A stretch of DNA of 64,000 nt. Origin: Bin18 sp965200355 (GTDB taxonomy: Bacteria > Desulfobacterota > Binatia > Bin18). The notes below the pieces were generated by a model that searched no databases, was not told the origin of the DNA, and saw only the letters and a program-made list of their open reading frames with translations. This document shows positions 35,688-43,637 of the stretch, one piece after another. The translations under genes and the position numbers were made by a program. Location of the stretch: assembly GCA_965200355.1 (NCBI GenBank), contig OZ241351.1:3720001-3784000 (forward strand), written 5' to 3'. Each line of letters opens with the position of its first letter. Position 1 is the stretch's first letter.

Positions 35688-36881
35688 TCACGTCCACCGA
35701 TGCGGCAAACGGCACACGCCCAGCTCTCGGCTCTCACCCCGCACCGAGAAATCCTTTTCTATGGTATCAAACATGCGCAGGCCGGACGGGTCAAGCACAT
35801 GGGTCCGAAAGGTGTAGTTGCCAGGCAGCAAGCTGAGACACACTTCGTAGCCAATCCGAAAGGTGTGGGCGTCCACGCGCTGGGGTTCGGCTTGGTCCAT
35901 GTCGCTGAAGATGCCGTACACACCGAACGTATCGTGCCGGCGGACATGGCCGACGGCAAAGACCGGCGGCTGACCGTCGGGCACCTCAGCGATCATGTCG
36001 AGCCGAGCGGTCTCGCCGAGGTCAAAGACGTCCGTTTCCCGGTTGTCAGCGTCCAGCAGGCGGACTTGGCGTAATCGACTGGGCCGGGAGGCAGCGGCAA
36101 CGGGCTGCTGCTCTGCCGGTTGTTCTTCTTGGGTCTCAAGCGCGCGCAGATAGTCCTCAAATGCCAGCGTCACCTCAGCCGCGCCGCCCCAGGCCCGGAC
36201 CCGGCCGTGGTCAAGCCACAAGGCTTTCTGGCACAGCTTCTGGATGTGGTACATGCTGTGGGAGCAAAATAACAAGGTTTTTCCTTGGCCCAGAAAGGCT
36301 TCCATGCGGCGAATACACTTTTTCTGAAACGCCTCGTCGCCGACCGCCAGCACTTCGTCCGTAATCAGGATATCGGGTCGGATGGTGGTGGCGACGGCAA
36401 AGCCCAGGCGCATATACATGCCCGAGGAATAGGTTTTGACCGGCTGGTCAATGAAATCGGCCAGTTCGGCAAAAGCGATAATCTCCGGGATAAGCGCCTC
36501 AGTTTCCGCACCTTCCAGGCCCAGCATGGCCGCGGAAAAATAGACATTCTCCCGCCCGGTATATTCCGGGTGAAAGCCGGTGCCCAGTTCCAATAACGCA
36601 CCGACCCGCCCAGCGACCTCGACCGTACCGCACGAGGGCCGGGTCACGCCGGAGATGAGCTTGAGCAGGGTGGATTTGCCCGAGCCGTTCCGCCCGATAA
36701 TGCCGCATGATTGACCGGGTTCCAGGTGCAGATTCACGTCCTGCAAAGCCCAGAAGTCCTGGTGATAGCGGCGGGACGACACAAACAGTTCTTTGAGTCG
36801 GTCAAGCGGACGGGTGTACAGCTTATAGCATTTCCCCAGATGCTGTGTGCGGACATCCCAGTCTGACGACGGACTATTCAT
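35688..36881 (-). CDS. wzt: ABC polysaccharide exporter ATPase with C-terminal carbohydrate-binding domain (Wzt-like)
   Basis: A 397-residue ATPase. The nucleotide-binding domain has an N-terminal extension (LGKCYKLYTRPLDRLKEL) typical of Wzt/TagH, Walker A GRNGSGKST, signature YSSGMYMRLGFA, Walker B ILITDEVLAVGDE and H-loop FCSHSMYHI. From about residue 255 follows a beta-rich domain (LRQVRLLDADNRETDVFDLGETARLDM; SLLPGNYTFRTHVLDP) like the Wzt C-terminal domain that binds the modified end of the glycan before export. This implies that the substrate carries a terminal modification. The ATG at 36881 is preceded by GGGAGGG. A longer frame upstream lacks family sequence. Confidence 0.92.
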   Translation of the reverse strand: MNSPSSDWDVRTQHLGKCYKLYTRPLDRLKELFVSSRRYHQDFWALQDVNLHLEPGQSCGIIGRNGSGKSTLLKLISGVTRPSCGTVEVAGRVGALLELGTGFHPEYTGRENVYFSAAMLGLEGAETEALIPEIIAFAELADFIDQPVKTYSSGMYMRLGFAVATTIRPDILITDEVLAVGDEAFQKKCIRRMEAFLGQGKTLLFCSHSMYHIQKLCQKALWLDHGRVRAWGGAAEVTLAFEDYLRALETQEEQPAEQQPVAAASRPSRLRQVRLLDADNRETDVFDLGETARLDMIAEVPDGQPPVFAVGHVRRHDTFGVYGIFSDMDQAEPQRVDAHTFRIGYEVCLSLLPGNYTFRTHVLDPSGLRMFDTIEKDFSVRGESRELGVCRLPHRWT

Positions 36882-36989
36882 GACTCCCTCCCTGGCCTCG
36901 TCTGCATCACACGTCGGAGAGCCTATCCTGGGAGTGTCGAAGGGGGCTGGGGTGAGGGGGATAAAGGCAGAGCACGGCACAAGCGGCAT

Positions 36990-37784
36990 TTACAACAGTT
37001 TCACGATGGCCGCGACCCCGGTCACAATGCCCAGCGCGACCAGCCATAACTGCTTGTATAACGCCTCGAAGCGCTCTGCCAGCCGGGTTTCCAGGCTGCC
37101 CACCTCCGCCCGCACGTCGCTGATGTCTGCTTTCAACTCGGTCCGCACGTCGCTGATTTCCGTCCGCACGTTGGCGATGTCGGTCTTCAGTTCGGCCTTG
37201 ACTTCCGCAATGTCGGTCTTCAGTTCGGCCTTGACTGCTACCATGTCCGCAGCCACGGATGATTCCAGGCTCGCAAGGTCCGCTTTCAACTCCGTCTTTA
37301 CGTCCGCGATTTCGGTCTTCAATTCGACCTTGACTTCCGCGATGTCCGCAGCCACGGATGATTCCAGGCTCGCAAGGTCCGCTTTCAACTCCGTCTTTAC
37401 GTCCGCGATTTCGGTCTTCAATTCGACCTTGACTTCCGCGATGTCCGCAGCCACGGATGCTTCCAGACTCGCAAGGTCCGCTTTCAACTCCGTCTTTACG
37501 TCCGCGATTTCGGTCCGCACGTCGGTGATGTCGGCCTTTAATTCGGTTTTTACGTCGGCGATTTCGGTCCGTACTTCCGCGATGTCCGCCTTCAACTCGG
37601 TTTTTGCTTCGGCCATGTCCGCGGCCACGGCCACTTCCAGGCCGGTGATGTCGGCTTTGGTGGCGACGCTCTCGGTGAAGGCTTCTCGAATGGTGTCGGT
37701 AATGGCTTCGGCTTGCGGGGAGGCGAAGCCGGCCGCGGTCAACGCCTTGGCGGCGTTGAGGGTGTCGAAGGTTGCACTTGCCAT
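36990..37784 (-). CDS. Coiled-coil tail-anchored membrane protein with 33-residue repeats (DUF1640-like)
   Basis: A 264-residue protein. The N-terminus (MASATFDTLNAAKALTAAGF) and the following EAITDTIREAFTESVATKAD are typical of the DUF1640/CCDC90-like family. The centre is an alpha-helical array of A-D-L/I-x-x-V-K-x-E-L-K units. It contains three copies of a 33-residue repeat (99 bp). A single C-terminal membrane helix (WLVALGIVTGVAAIVKLL) ends the chain. Such proteins form trimeric coiled-coil stalks. Its cellular role is not known in bacteria. The ATG at 37784 has no clear ribosome binding site. The next coiled-coil gene 37890 is on the same strand. Confidence 0.75.
   Translation of the reverse strand: MASATFDTLNAAKALTAAGFASPQAEAITDTIREAFTESVATKADITGLEVAVAADMAEAKTELKADIAEVRTEIADVKTELKADITDVRTEIADVKTELKADLASLEASVAADIAEVKVELKTEIADVKTELKADLASLESSVAADIAEVKVELKTEIADVKTELKADLASLESSVAADMVAVKAELKTDIAEVKAELKTDIANVRTEISDVRTELKADISDVRAEVGSLETRLAERFEALYKQLWLVALGIVTGVAAIVKLL
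37243..37539. repeat. 99-bp tandem repeat, three copies, coding
   Basis: The segment ATGTCCGCAGCCACGGATG recurs at 37243, 37342 and 37441, giving a 99-bp period; the third copy decays after about 80 bp. Each unit encodes 33 residues of the coiled-coil protein on the minus strand. Copies one and two are almost identical, so the expansion is recent. Confidence 0.85.
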
Positions 37785-37822
37785 AGGGGGGTTAATAGCA
37801 ACTCGGGGGGTGAAAGGCAAAA

Positions 37823-37857
37823 CACCCTTCGACTTCGCTGACGCGACGCTCAGGGTG
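37823..37857. repeat. Dispersed palindromic repeat fragment
   Basis: CACCCTTCGACTTCGCTGAC followed by the closing arm CTCAGGGTG. Its CTTCGAC start and GCTCAGG end match the element at 21168. A further fragment (GACGCTACGCTCAGGGA) lies at 37879-37895, at the 3' end of the small membrane-protein gene. Confidence 0.6.
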
Positions 37858-37889
37858 AACGGAATGGGAGGTAGGCGTTGACGCTACGC

Positions 37890-38087
37890 TCAGGGATTGT
37901 GGGAATGGGACGCGCCCTTGAGTTCCCCGAGGTCGCGATTGAGGACAATGAGGTTGTTGGTTAGCAATGCTTCCAGCCGCCCAATCCGAGTTTCGATTTT
38001 GCTATCGAGCTGCCACCACATGGCAGTGATCGTTCCGATGTTCAACACGAGGGCGAGGACAATCGCGACAATTTCTCTGAGGTGCAT
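37890..38087 (-). CDS. Small single-span membrane protein
   Basis: A 65-residue protein with one transmembrane helix (IVAIVLALVLNIGTITAMWW) near the N-terminus and a short amphipathic coiled coil (DSKIETRIGRLEALLTNNLIVL) after it. This layout resembles phage holin or spanin-like helpers, but no phage genes are near, so that is not proposed. The ATG follows a weak purine-rich site. It lies between the terminator at 38133 and the coiled-coil gene at 36990, on the same strand. Confidence 0.5.
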   Translation of the reverse strand: MHLREIVAIVLALVLNIGTITAMWWQLDSKIETRIGRLEALLTNNLIVLNRDLGELKGASHSHNP

Positions 38088-38088
38088 G

Positions 38089-38127
38089 TTAGCTAGTAGC
38101 TAGTGGCTAGTAGTGAGTAGTGAGTAA
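38089..38127. repeat. Short AGTAG/GCTAGT tandem repeat
   Basis: GCTAGTAGCTAGTGGCTAGT is followed by TAGTGAGTAGTGAGT in the gap between the small membrane-protein gene and the terminator. It is a microsatellite-like array of 5- to 9-nt units. A similar short array (ACTCGCCACTCGCC) occurs at 33762-33775. Confidence 0.6.
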
Positions 38128-38132
38128 ACAAA

Positions 38133-38168
38133 AAAAGACGGCAAGGGCCGTGACCCTTGCCGTCTTTT
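38133..38168 (-). terminator. Rho-independent terminator of the 38192-39766 gene
   Basis: Arms of 15 bp (AAAAGACGGCAAGGG and CCCTTGCCGTCTTTT) are separated by six nt. On the minus strand the hairpin is followed by seven Ts, on the plus strand by four, so it may act in both directions. It lies 24 bp after the stop of the exported-protein gene. Confidence 0.9.
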
Positions 38169-38191
38169 GTCTGAAGACCATGGAGTCTGAG

Positions 38192-39766
38192 CTATTGGCC
38201 CATCATGCTGTAGCCAGGGAAGTTCAGCCGAAAGTTGCCACCCTCCTGCGTGATATGGGTGAACACCATGCCGTCCGCTGGCATCCTGAATTGCAGTACA
38301 CCACGTCCGGGACCTCCGGGACACATGGCAGTGAAATTGCCCAAAGCACCCATGCTGGGATCCATCCTGGTGAGATTGCCTGGGACGTGAATCTTAATGT
38401 CCATCGGGTTCCCGTCAATATCCATATCCCTCACCACCATCCCGTCATCACAGATAACAATGGCCTCAATCACGCGCCTTTGACTTGGCAGCGTGTCTTC
38501 GTTATCCCCACCATCTGCCAACCAGAGATTGATCGTAGACATGGACAGGGACAGGTCATCGGTATCGTACCGGGCGAACGCCGTGGCACCAGCGGGAATC
38601 AGGCCCTCCATGCTCACGGTCGGTACTTCCGTCGCAAAGAAGCCATCCCCACCAACGTCCTGGACAATAGTCCAGGCAGCGATCTCTGTGCTTGGATCGG
38701 CATCTGCATCTGCTTGGGCGGAAGCGATGGCCTGGTCTATGGTCCCTGTATCAACGAGGCCGGCGATGTCACTACCGTTGCCCCGGCCCACGGTGGCGAT
38801 ACTTTCGGCGGCGGCGTAGATGGCCTGAAGGGTTAAGGGACTTCCTCCGTACTCCCTTTGGATGATCCAGCTGAGGAAGGCTGCGTCGGAGACAGCCTTG
38901 GCTACCTGCATCCCAGTGGCTGCAGGAGCGGTACTGAGCGTGTCTAAAGAACCGGGGGGGTCCTCACTTTGGAGATTCTCGATGCGACTCATAAGGGGTC
39001 CCTGGCTGCTATGACCGGAGCCAAGGCTGGCGGCAAGGGCATTGGCATCGTTTATGATGGCATCAATGGCGACTATGAGACGATCAACGGCCTCAGCATT
39101 CGCAGTATCAGCCGCATCATCGGGGAGGGCGTCGCCGGCAGCCTTGGCGAGGGTGACGACGCGGTGAAGGTAGGTGTTAGTATCATCACCAATTGCAACG
39201 AAGTCATTCTGCATAGTGGGTGAGCAGGTCCTGAATTTATCGACTGCCATGATTTCCACATAGCCTGTTGCGGCGATATCACCATCGTCTACCGAGAGGT
39301 AGGCAGCCGTGTGGCTGCTCTGCATGGCCGTGCCTCCCTGGAGCACGACAAACCCGAATTGATTTTCTGACAGGCACAGCTCTCTCATTCCCATCATCTC
39401 GCCCGTGGCGTTGCGAGCCGTGACCTGGACGCGAAGGTGTTCCGTTTGTCGTGCATTCTCAGCGTCAGTGAGGGCTATTCTGGCGGCATCTATCTCTCCC
39501 TGCGTGCCGTTAGCCAAGCGGTCGTCCAAGTGATTCTGGGCCACCGCCGCCGCCGAATCCCTTTCAAGAGTCTCCACATCCAGTTGCGCCATATTCTGGA
39601 TACCGATAATGGTCGCCGTCGTCCCTGCGGTCTCGTAGGCCGGCACCAATTTCATAATGGACGGGTCCCCTACTGTATAGCCCTGACCGTAGGCGATGCC
39701 CCCGGTCGAGAGGGTGAGGCCCACTACGGACGCGATCAAGCCCGCAAATAGTTTGTCTCTCTTCAT
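38192..39766 (-). CDS. Exported acidic protein, function unknown
   Basis: A 524-residue protein starting with a signal peptide (MKRDKLFAGLIASVVGLTLS, cleaved near GIAYGQ). The mature part is rich in Asp, Ala and Thr, contains few Lys residues and only a few Cys (MRELCLSENQ, FRTCSPTM, VICDDGM, AMCPGG). A Gln/Ala-rich helical part (residues about 55-115) and a beta-rich C-terminus are visible. No family is recognised. GGAG stands 7 nt before the ATG. An in-frame GTG at 39874 also has AGGAGG at 7 nt and would add 36 basic residues before the signal peptide. A strong promoter and a strong terminator bracket it as a single-gene unit. Confidence 0.75.
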   Translation of the reverse strand: MKRDKLFAGLIASVVGLTLSTGGIAYGQGYTVGDPSIMKLVPAYETAGTTATIIGIQNMAQLDVETLERDSAAAVAQNHLDDRLANGTQGEIDAARIALTDAENARQTEHLRVQVTARNATGEMMGMRELCLSENQFGFVVLQGGTAMQSSHTAAYLSVDDGDIAATGYVEIMAVDKFRTCSPTMQNDFVAIGDDTNTYLHRVVTLAKAAGDALPDDAADTANAEAVDRLIVAIDAIINDANALAASLGSGHSSQGPLMSRIENLQSEDPPGSLDTLSTAPAATGMQVAKAVSDAAFLSWIIQREYGGSPLTLQAIYAAAESIATVGRGNGSDIAGLVDTGTIDQAIASAQADADADPSTEIAAWTIVQDVGGDGFFATEVPTVSMEGLIPAGATAFARYDTDDLSLSMSTINLWLADGGDNEDTLPSQRRVIEAIVICDDGMVVRDMDIDGNPMDIKIHVPGNLTRMDPSMGALGNFTAMCPGGPGRGVLQFRMPADGMVFTHITQEGGNFRLNFPGYSMMGQ

Positions 39767-39967
39767 CACGTGTCTCCTTTCTTCCTGAAACCTTCTCTTT
39801 TTTGTGTCTGTACTCCGTGTTGTGTTCTTCATGTTGTCCACCAAGTGTCGGGGTCTGTTTTCGTTGCTTCTCACCGATATGCCTCCTCCTTTACCCGGCT
39901 GCGCTCCGGGCCAGCCCGCACATCAATACTGCCTTTTGGTTTCCCTTGTGTGGCGCGATTGTTGGGC

Positions 39968-39996
39968 ACCATAATGAATATCCTATATCCTGTCAA
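39968..39996 (-). promoter_or_regulatory. Sigma-70-type promoter of the exported acidic protein gene
   Basis: TTGACA (39991-39996) and TATGGT (39968-39973) are separated by 17 nt. The predicted start near 39960 gives a leader of about 190 nt before the ATG at 39766. Confidence 0.75.
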
Positions 39997-40004
39997 GCAA
40001 ACGT

Positions 40005-40460
40005 TCAGCCGCACTCGGGAGTAGCCCGAGCGGAGTTTTTAGACCGGGCTTTGCGATACCACTGACGGTCGTCAAGCCGCACCCACTGGTCGGTGACTGC
40101 GGTGGCTAACGGCACGTCGGCCAAGCCGGGAATGGATACCTCAGATTGTAGATTGATCGTGACCACGGCTTCGTTTTCCTGTTCCTGAATAGTGTCGATG
40201 GTGTATGCCTTGTGGGTCAGTCTGGGCGACCGTGCCTGAATGTATTGCGTCAAGGTCAGCGCGCCGGTGTAGGCATAGGTTTCGTATTGATAGGCAGCGG
40301 CTTCATCTCCCTGAAGCCGGGCGTCCCAGAAGGCCGCCACTCGCTCGGTCAATGGCGCGGGCTGGCAGGCCCAGAGAGACACGGCCCAGGCCACTCCGGC
40401 CATGAGGGCCACGGTCCCGACGACTCGCCCCACTCGCCACCAACGTCCAAACAGCCTCAT
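40005..40460 (-). CDS. Putative small lipoprotein
   Basis: A 151-residue protein. The N-terminus has basic residues, a hydrophobic stretch (VGTVALMAGVAWAVSLWAC) and a Cys at the expected lipobox place (LWAC). The mature part (AAFWDARLQGDEAAAYQYETYA) looks like an NTF2/SnoaL-like alpha-beta fold and ends in a conserved beta region with DQWVRLDDRQWYRK. The call to a known family is not firm. ATG at 40460 was chosen to place the signal peptide correctly. It has its own promoter at 40601. Confidence 0.65.
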   Translation of the reverse strand: MRLFGRWWRVGRVVGTVALMAGVAWAVSLWACQPAPLTERVAAFWDARLQGDEAAAYQYETYAYTGALTLTQYIQARSPRLTHKAYTIDTIQEQENEAVVTINLQSEVSIPGLADVPLATAVTDQWVRLDDRQWYRKARSKNSARATPECG

Positions 40461-40600
40461 GCACCCCGTGCTCGCTTCCCATCCTGACATCCGAATCGTC
40501 TTGCCTGTGTTCGTGTCTCTCTTTTTGTTGTTGCGCTTTGTCGATGCCTGCCGCTTCCCTGGAACATCATGGTTTCGGCGGGTTGTCTGCGTGTTCTGTC

Positions 40601-40630
40601 ACTATAGGGGATAGAGGGAAAAAGTGTCAA
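40601..40630 (-). promoter_or_regulatory. Sigma-70-type promoter of the small lipoprotein gene
   Basis: TTGACA (40625-40630) and TATAGT (40601-40606) with 18-nt spacing. The gene start lies about 140 nt downstream. Confidence 0.75.
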
Positions 40631-40654
40631 GAGGAAGCCCAGGGAAGGGGCATT

Positions 40655-41218
40655 TTACACCGAGGCACTACCCGACGCCGGGCGAGTCCGGGCGATCATC
40701 TCGCGTATCCCCTCGCCCATGCTCCGCAACGCTTCCCCCTGCTGCTGCAACGCAGCCATATTCTCCTGATGTTGTCGTTCACTGCTCTCATTGCTGCGCC
40801 GCAACGCTTCCCCCTGTTGCCGGAGCGCGTCCATATTCTCTTGATGTTGTCGTTCGCTGTTCTCACTGCTGCGCCGTAACGCTTCCCCCTGCTGCCGTAG
40901 CGCGTCCATATTCTCCTCGTGTTGCTGGTCACGATGCCGGGCGCTCTGGCGCATCAGCCACAGCCCCACGGCGATCAGAAGCGCCTGGAGGCCGCTCATA
41001 CCAACCTGCACCCACTCCACCGTGAGCGATGCCTGTTGGAGCTCAAGCAGGGTCTGTTGAATCTCAAGGGTGGTCTGTTGAATCTCAAGCCCGGTCTGTT
41101 GAATCTCAAGCCCGGTCTGTTGAATCTGGAGCAACGCCTTTTGGATATCAAGCCCGGACCGTTGGATGTCAAGTGTTTCCTGTTGAACCGCAAGCGACGC
41201 TGCTTCGTACTCCGTCAT
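40655..41218 (-). CDS. Membrane protein with two repeat-built coiled coils, function unknown
   Basis: A 187-residue protein. Residues 10-65 are a heptad array (QQTGLEI units, five or more), then one membrane helix (GMSGLQALLIAVGLWLM, about 78-95), then three copies of a 25-residue unit (MDALRQQGEALRRSSENSER) with a short final tail. Both halves are built from near-identical DNA repeats. AAGGAG stands 6 nt before the ATG at 41218. A longer upstream frame overlaps the promoter and was rejected. It is not recognised. It belongs with the other coiled-coil membrane proteins at 26563, 36990 and 37890. Confidence 0.65.
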   Translation of the reverse strand: MTEYEAASLAVQQETLDIQRSGLDIQKALLQIQQTGLEIQQTGLEIQQTTLEIQQTLLELQQASLTVEWVQVGMSGLQALLIAVGLWLMRQSARHRDQQHEENMDALRQQGEALRRSSENSERQHQENMDALRQQGEALRRSNESSERQHQENMAALQQQGEALRSMGEGIREMIARTRPASGSASV

Positions 41219-41330
41219 GTCTAGCTCCTTGGCAATAGCCACGCGCGTGAGCGATCTTTCCCCCCTGTCAAGGGCGGTAGGGGGGGGTACACAGTAGCCG
41301 CGCGCGTAGGCGGTATCCACAGGGGGCGTC

Positions 41331-41359
41331 ATTAGTGCAAACTCACTTCTTGTTGTCAA
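41331..41359 (-). promoter_or_regulatory. Sigma-70-type promoter of the 40655-41218 gene
   Basis: TTGACA (41354-41359) and ACTAAT (41331-41336) with 17-nt spacing. It follows directly after the terminator of the secretion operon, so the gene is an independent unit. Confidence 0.6.
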
Positions 41360-41365
41360 GCAGCC

Positions 41366-41392
41366 AAAACTCTCCCCTCCGAGGGGGGAGAG
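41366..41392 (-). terminator. Probable terminator of the type II secretion operon
   Basis: A palindrome (CTCTCCCC.. / ..GGGGAGAG) is followed on the minus strand by TTTT. It lies 40 bp after the gspD stop. The T-run is short, so efficiency may be moderate. It belongs to the same palindromic family as 27144. Confidence 0.6.
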
Positions 41393-41432
41393 CGACCGGC
41401 CACAGCCCCTTCGACCTCGCTGACGCTCCACC

Positions 41433-43637
41433 CTAGGGCGTGCTGGCGGGTGGCGGCTGGTCGGCGGGCTGACGGGCGTCTTCAAGCATTTTGCGCAGCC
41501 GGTTGACACGCTGGGTAAATTCTTTTGTCACGGATTGTGCTTCGTCTCGGTCACGGATGACGTAGGGCGTAATCAGGACCATGAGTTCGGTCCGCTCCCG
41601 CTTGTCTTGTTCAACCCGAAACAGCCGGCCCAGAACCGGCACGTCCATCAGAAAGGGCACGCCGTTGCGTGAACGCTCAACCCGCTCGTCAATAATCCCC
41701 CCAATCAGCACTGACTCGCGGTTGCGTACCACCACTGTGGTTTCGGTTTCACGCGAAGTGAAGCTGGGCGAGCTGGTATCCCCGAACGACGTGACCCCCA
41801 CATTGCTGACTTCCTGACGAATTTCCATATTGACCAGCCCCGCGGAATTGACCTGGGGCAGGATGGTCAGAATGGTCCCGGTGTCACGATACTGGATGCT
41901 GGAGACAATGTTGGCGGTGGCCAGGGTACTCTGTTGGGTTGAGGTGAGGATCGGCACTTCTTCGCCAATCAAGATATGGGCCTCACGATTATCTGCGGCA
42001 ATCACATGCGGCGTCGCCAGGATATTGACCTTCGACTTGGTGTTGACGGCATTCAGCATGGCCAGGAAATGCTGCCGGTCGGTCACAAAGGAAAACAGGC
42101 CCCCGCCCCCGACGTTGACCCCGCGTTTCGCACCGGACTGGAGCAGCCCCTGGTTGGCAATGCTCAACACCCCCTCCTCGGAGGCACTCGCGCCAGCGCC
42201 ATCACTTCCGGTGACGTTCCCGAAGCTGCCCTTGGCCAGGGCCCATTCAATGCCGAACTTGAGGTCGTCGTCCAGCGTCACCTCAGCAATAATCGCTTCA
42301 ATCAGGACTTGGCGGGGCACGACGTCGAGCCTGACCAGCACATCCCGAATTTTGTCGTAATCGCGGGGGGTCGCCAGAATAATCAGGGAGTTCGAGATAT
42401 CGTCGGCCACAATGCGGACGACTTCTTTGAAGAGCGGCGTCTCGTCTTCTGCCGGCTCAATCAGAATGCTGCTGGTCCCGCCCCCACGAGAGCCGCGCCC
42501 GCCAAGCCCGCCGCCACGTCCGAGGCCGGTCTCCGCGTCGCTGTCATTTCGGCTCGCACTGTCCCCGTCGTTCTGCCGGCTGCGGCCGCTACGGCCGCTG
42601 CGGCTCCCGCCCCCCCCGCCCCCGTATAAATTGCCCAGCACATTGGCGAGGTCGGCAGCCTTGGTATTCTCGACCGCGTACACGTGGACGGTGCGGCCGC
42701 CCCCGCTTTCCAAGGGCACGTCCAGGACTCTGATCCATTTTTCAATCTGACTGAACACCTCTTTGTTAAAGCCAAAGACCACAATCACGTTCAACCGGGG
42801 GAGCGGAATCACATACAGCCCGCGCTCTTCCATATTCTCTGGGGTGACGCCGTAGGGCTGGAGGATGCTGGCTAATTCCTCGCCCAGGTCTTCCGCATTG
42901 GCGTGTTCGATGCGGTACACCTGGGTGTGGAGGGCCCGAAACGTGTCCGTATCAAACGCGGCGATCAGGTCGCGGAGACGCCCGACATTTGAGGCCAGGT
43001 CAGTCAGGATGACCAGATTGCCGCGCGTGTAGGCCACCACATCGCCACCGGGCGAGATAAAGGGTTGCAGAATTTCCGTCATTTCGGTGGCCGCAATATG
43101 TTCGAGCTTGATCAGTTCAATCACGAACTCGTCCTGCGCGGACGCCGTGCGGCGCTGACCGCTTTCGCTCAGCAGGGGCACCTTGGTCTTGGCTTCGCCA
43201 ACCGGGGCGATGTGGTAGAGGTCGCCGACCTTGACCGCGGCAATGCCATGAATGCGCAGGATTTGATGGAACAGCGGGAAGAGGTCCTGGCCGCGAATTT
43301 TGCCGGCCGTCCGAATGGTGACCGCGCCCTGCACCCGAGGGTCCACCGAGTAGTGAATGCACAGCCCGGCGGCCAAGCCTTGGATGACCTCTCGCACGTC
43401 AGCGCCCTCAAAATTCAGTTCAATCAGGTCATCCCCACCAACCGGGACGCATTCCGCTGCGCCGTTCTCGTCCCCGACGGTCAGCCCCGCTTCGTCAGAC
43501 GGCCCGTCTTCGGCCTCCTGGGCGCGGCCTGGAGGCGGGCCACTCAACAGGAAAAAACACAGGAGGACGCCGACCCATCCCCTGCCCCGTCCCATTCCCA
43601 CGGCATCTGTCCCCATAGATTGCTGACTTCCTCTCAT
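41433..43637 (-). CDS. gspD: Type II secretion system secretin GspD
   Basis: A 734-residue outer-membrane secretin. A signal peptide (VGVLLCFFLLSGPPPGRAQ) precedes the N0 domain (DLIELNFEGADVREVIQGLA), N1-N3 repeats and the secretin core, which contains VPILTSTQQS and the signature GVPFLMDVPVLGRLFR. A Gly/Ser/Arg-rich low-complexity insert of about 50 residues lies at about 337-386 within the N3 region, a known place for variable loops. It forms the channel for folded exoproteins. It is the last gene of the operon and overlaps gspC by 4 bp. Confidence 0.95.
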   Translation of the reverse strand: MRGSQQSMGTDAVGMGRGRGWVGVLLCFFLLSGPPPGRAQEAEDGPSDEAGLTVGDENGAAECVPVGGDDLIELNFEGADVREVIQGLAAGLCIHYSVDPRVQGAVTIRTAGKIRGQDLFPLFHQILRIHGIAAVKVGDLYHIAPVGEAKTKVPLLSESGQRRTASAQDEFVIELIKLEHIAATEMTEILQPFISPGGDVVAYTRGNLVILTDLASNVGRLRDLIAAFDTDTFRALHTQVYRIEHANAEDLGEELASILQPYGVTPENMEERGLYVIPLPRLNVIVVFGFNKEVFSQIEKWIRVLDVPLESGGGRTVHVYAVENTKAADLANVLGNLYGGGGGGSRSGRSGRSRQNDGDSASRNDSDAETGLGRGGGLGGRGSRGGGTSSILIEPAEDETPLFKEVVRIVADDISNSLIILATPRDYDKIRDVLVRLDVVPRQVLIEAIIAEVTLDDDLKFGIEWALAKGSFGNVTGSDGAGASASEEGVLSIANQGLLQSGAKRGVNVGGGGLFSFVTDRQHFLAMLNAVNTKSKVNILATPHVIAADNREAHILIGEEVPILTSTQQSTLATANIVSSIQYRDTGTILTILPQVNSAGLVNMEIRQEVSNVGVTSFGDTSSPSFTSRETETTVVVRNRESVLIGGIIDERVERSRNGVPFLMDVPVLGRLFRVEQDKRERTELMVLITPYVIRDRDEAQSVTKEFTQRVNRLRKMLEDARQPADQPPPASTP

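Noticed and set aside
37243..37539. Regular repeats considered as a CRISPR array
   Set aside because: The repeats are contiguous, without unique spacers, have a 99-bp period and lie in a coding frame; no cas genes are near.
36847..37881. 344-codon plus-strand frame with Ser/Thr-rich repeats
   Set aside because: It mirrors the tandem repeats of the coiled-coil gene on the minus strand. The minus-strand product has family sequence and a membrane anchor; this frame has none.
37890..38087. Small membrane protein considered as a phage holin
   Set aside because: No lysis or phage genes are nearby and the coiled-coil tail resembles the adjacent non-phage proteins.
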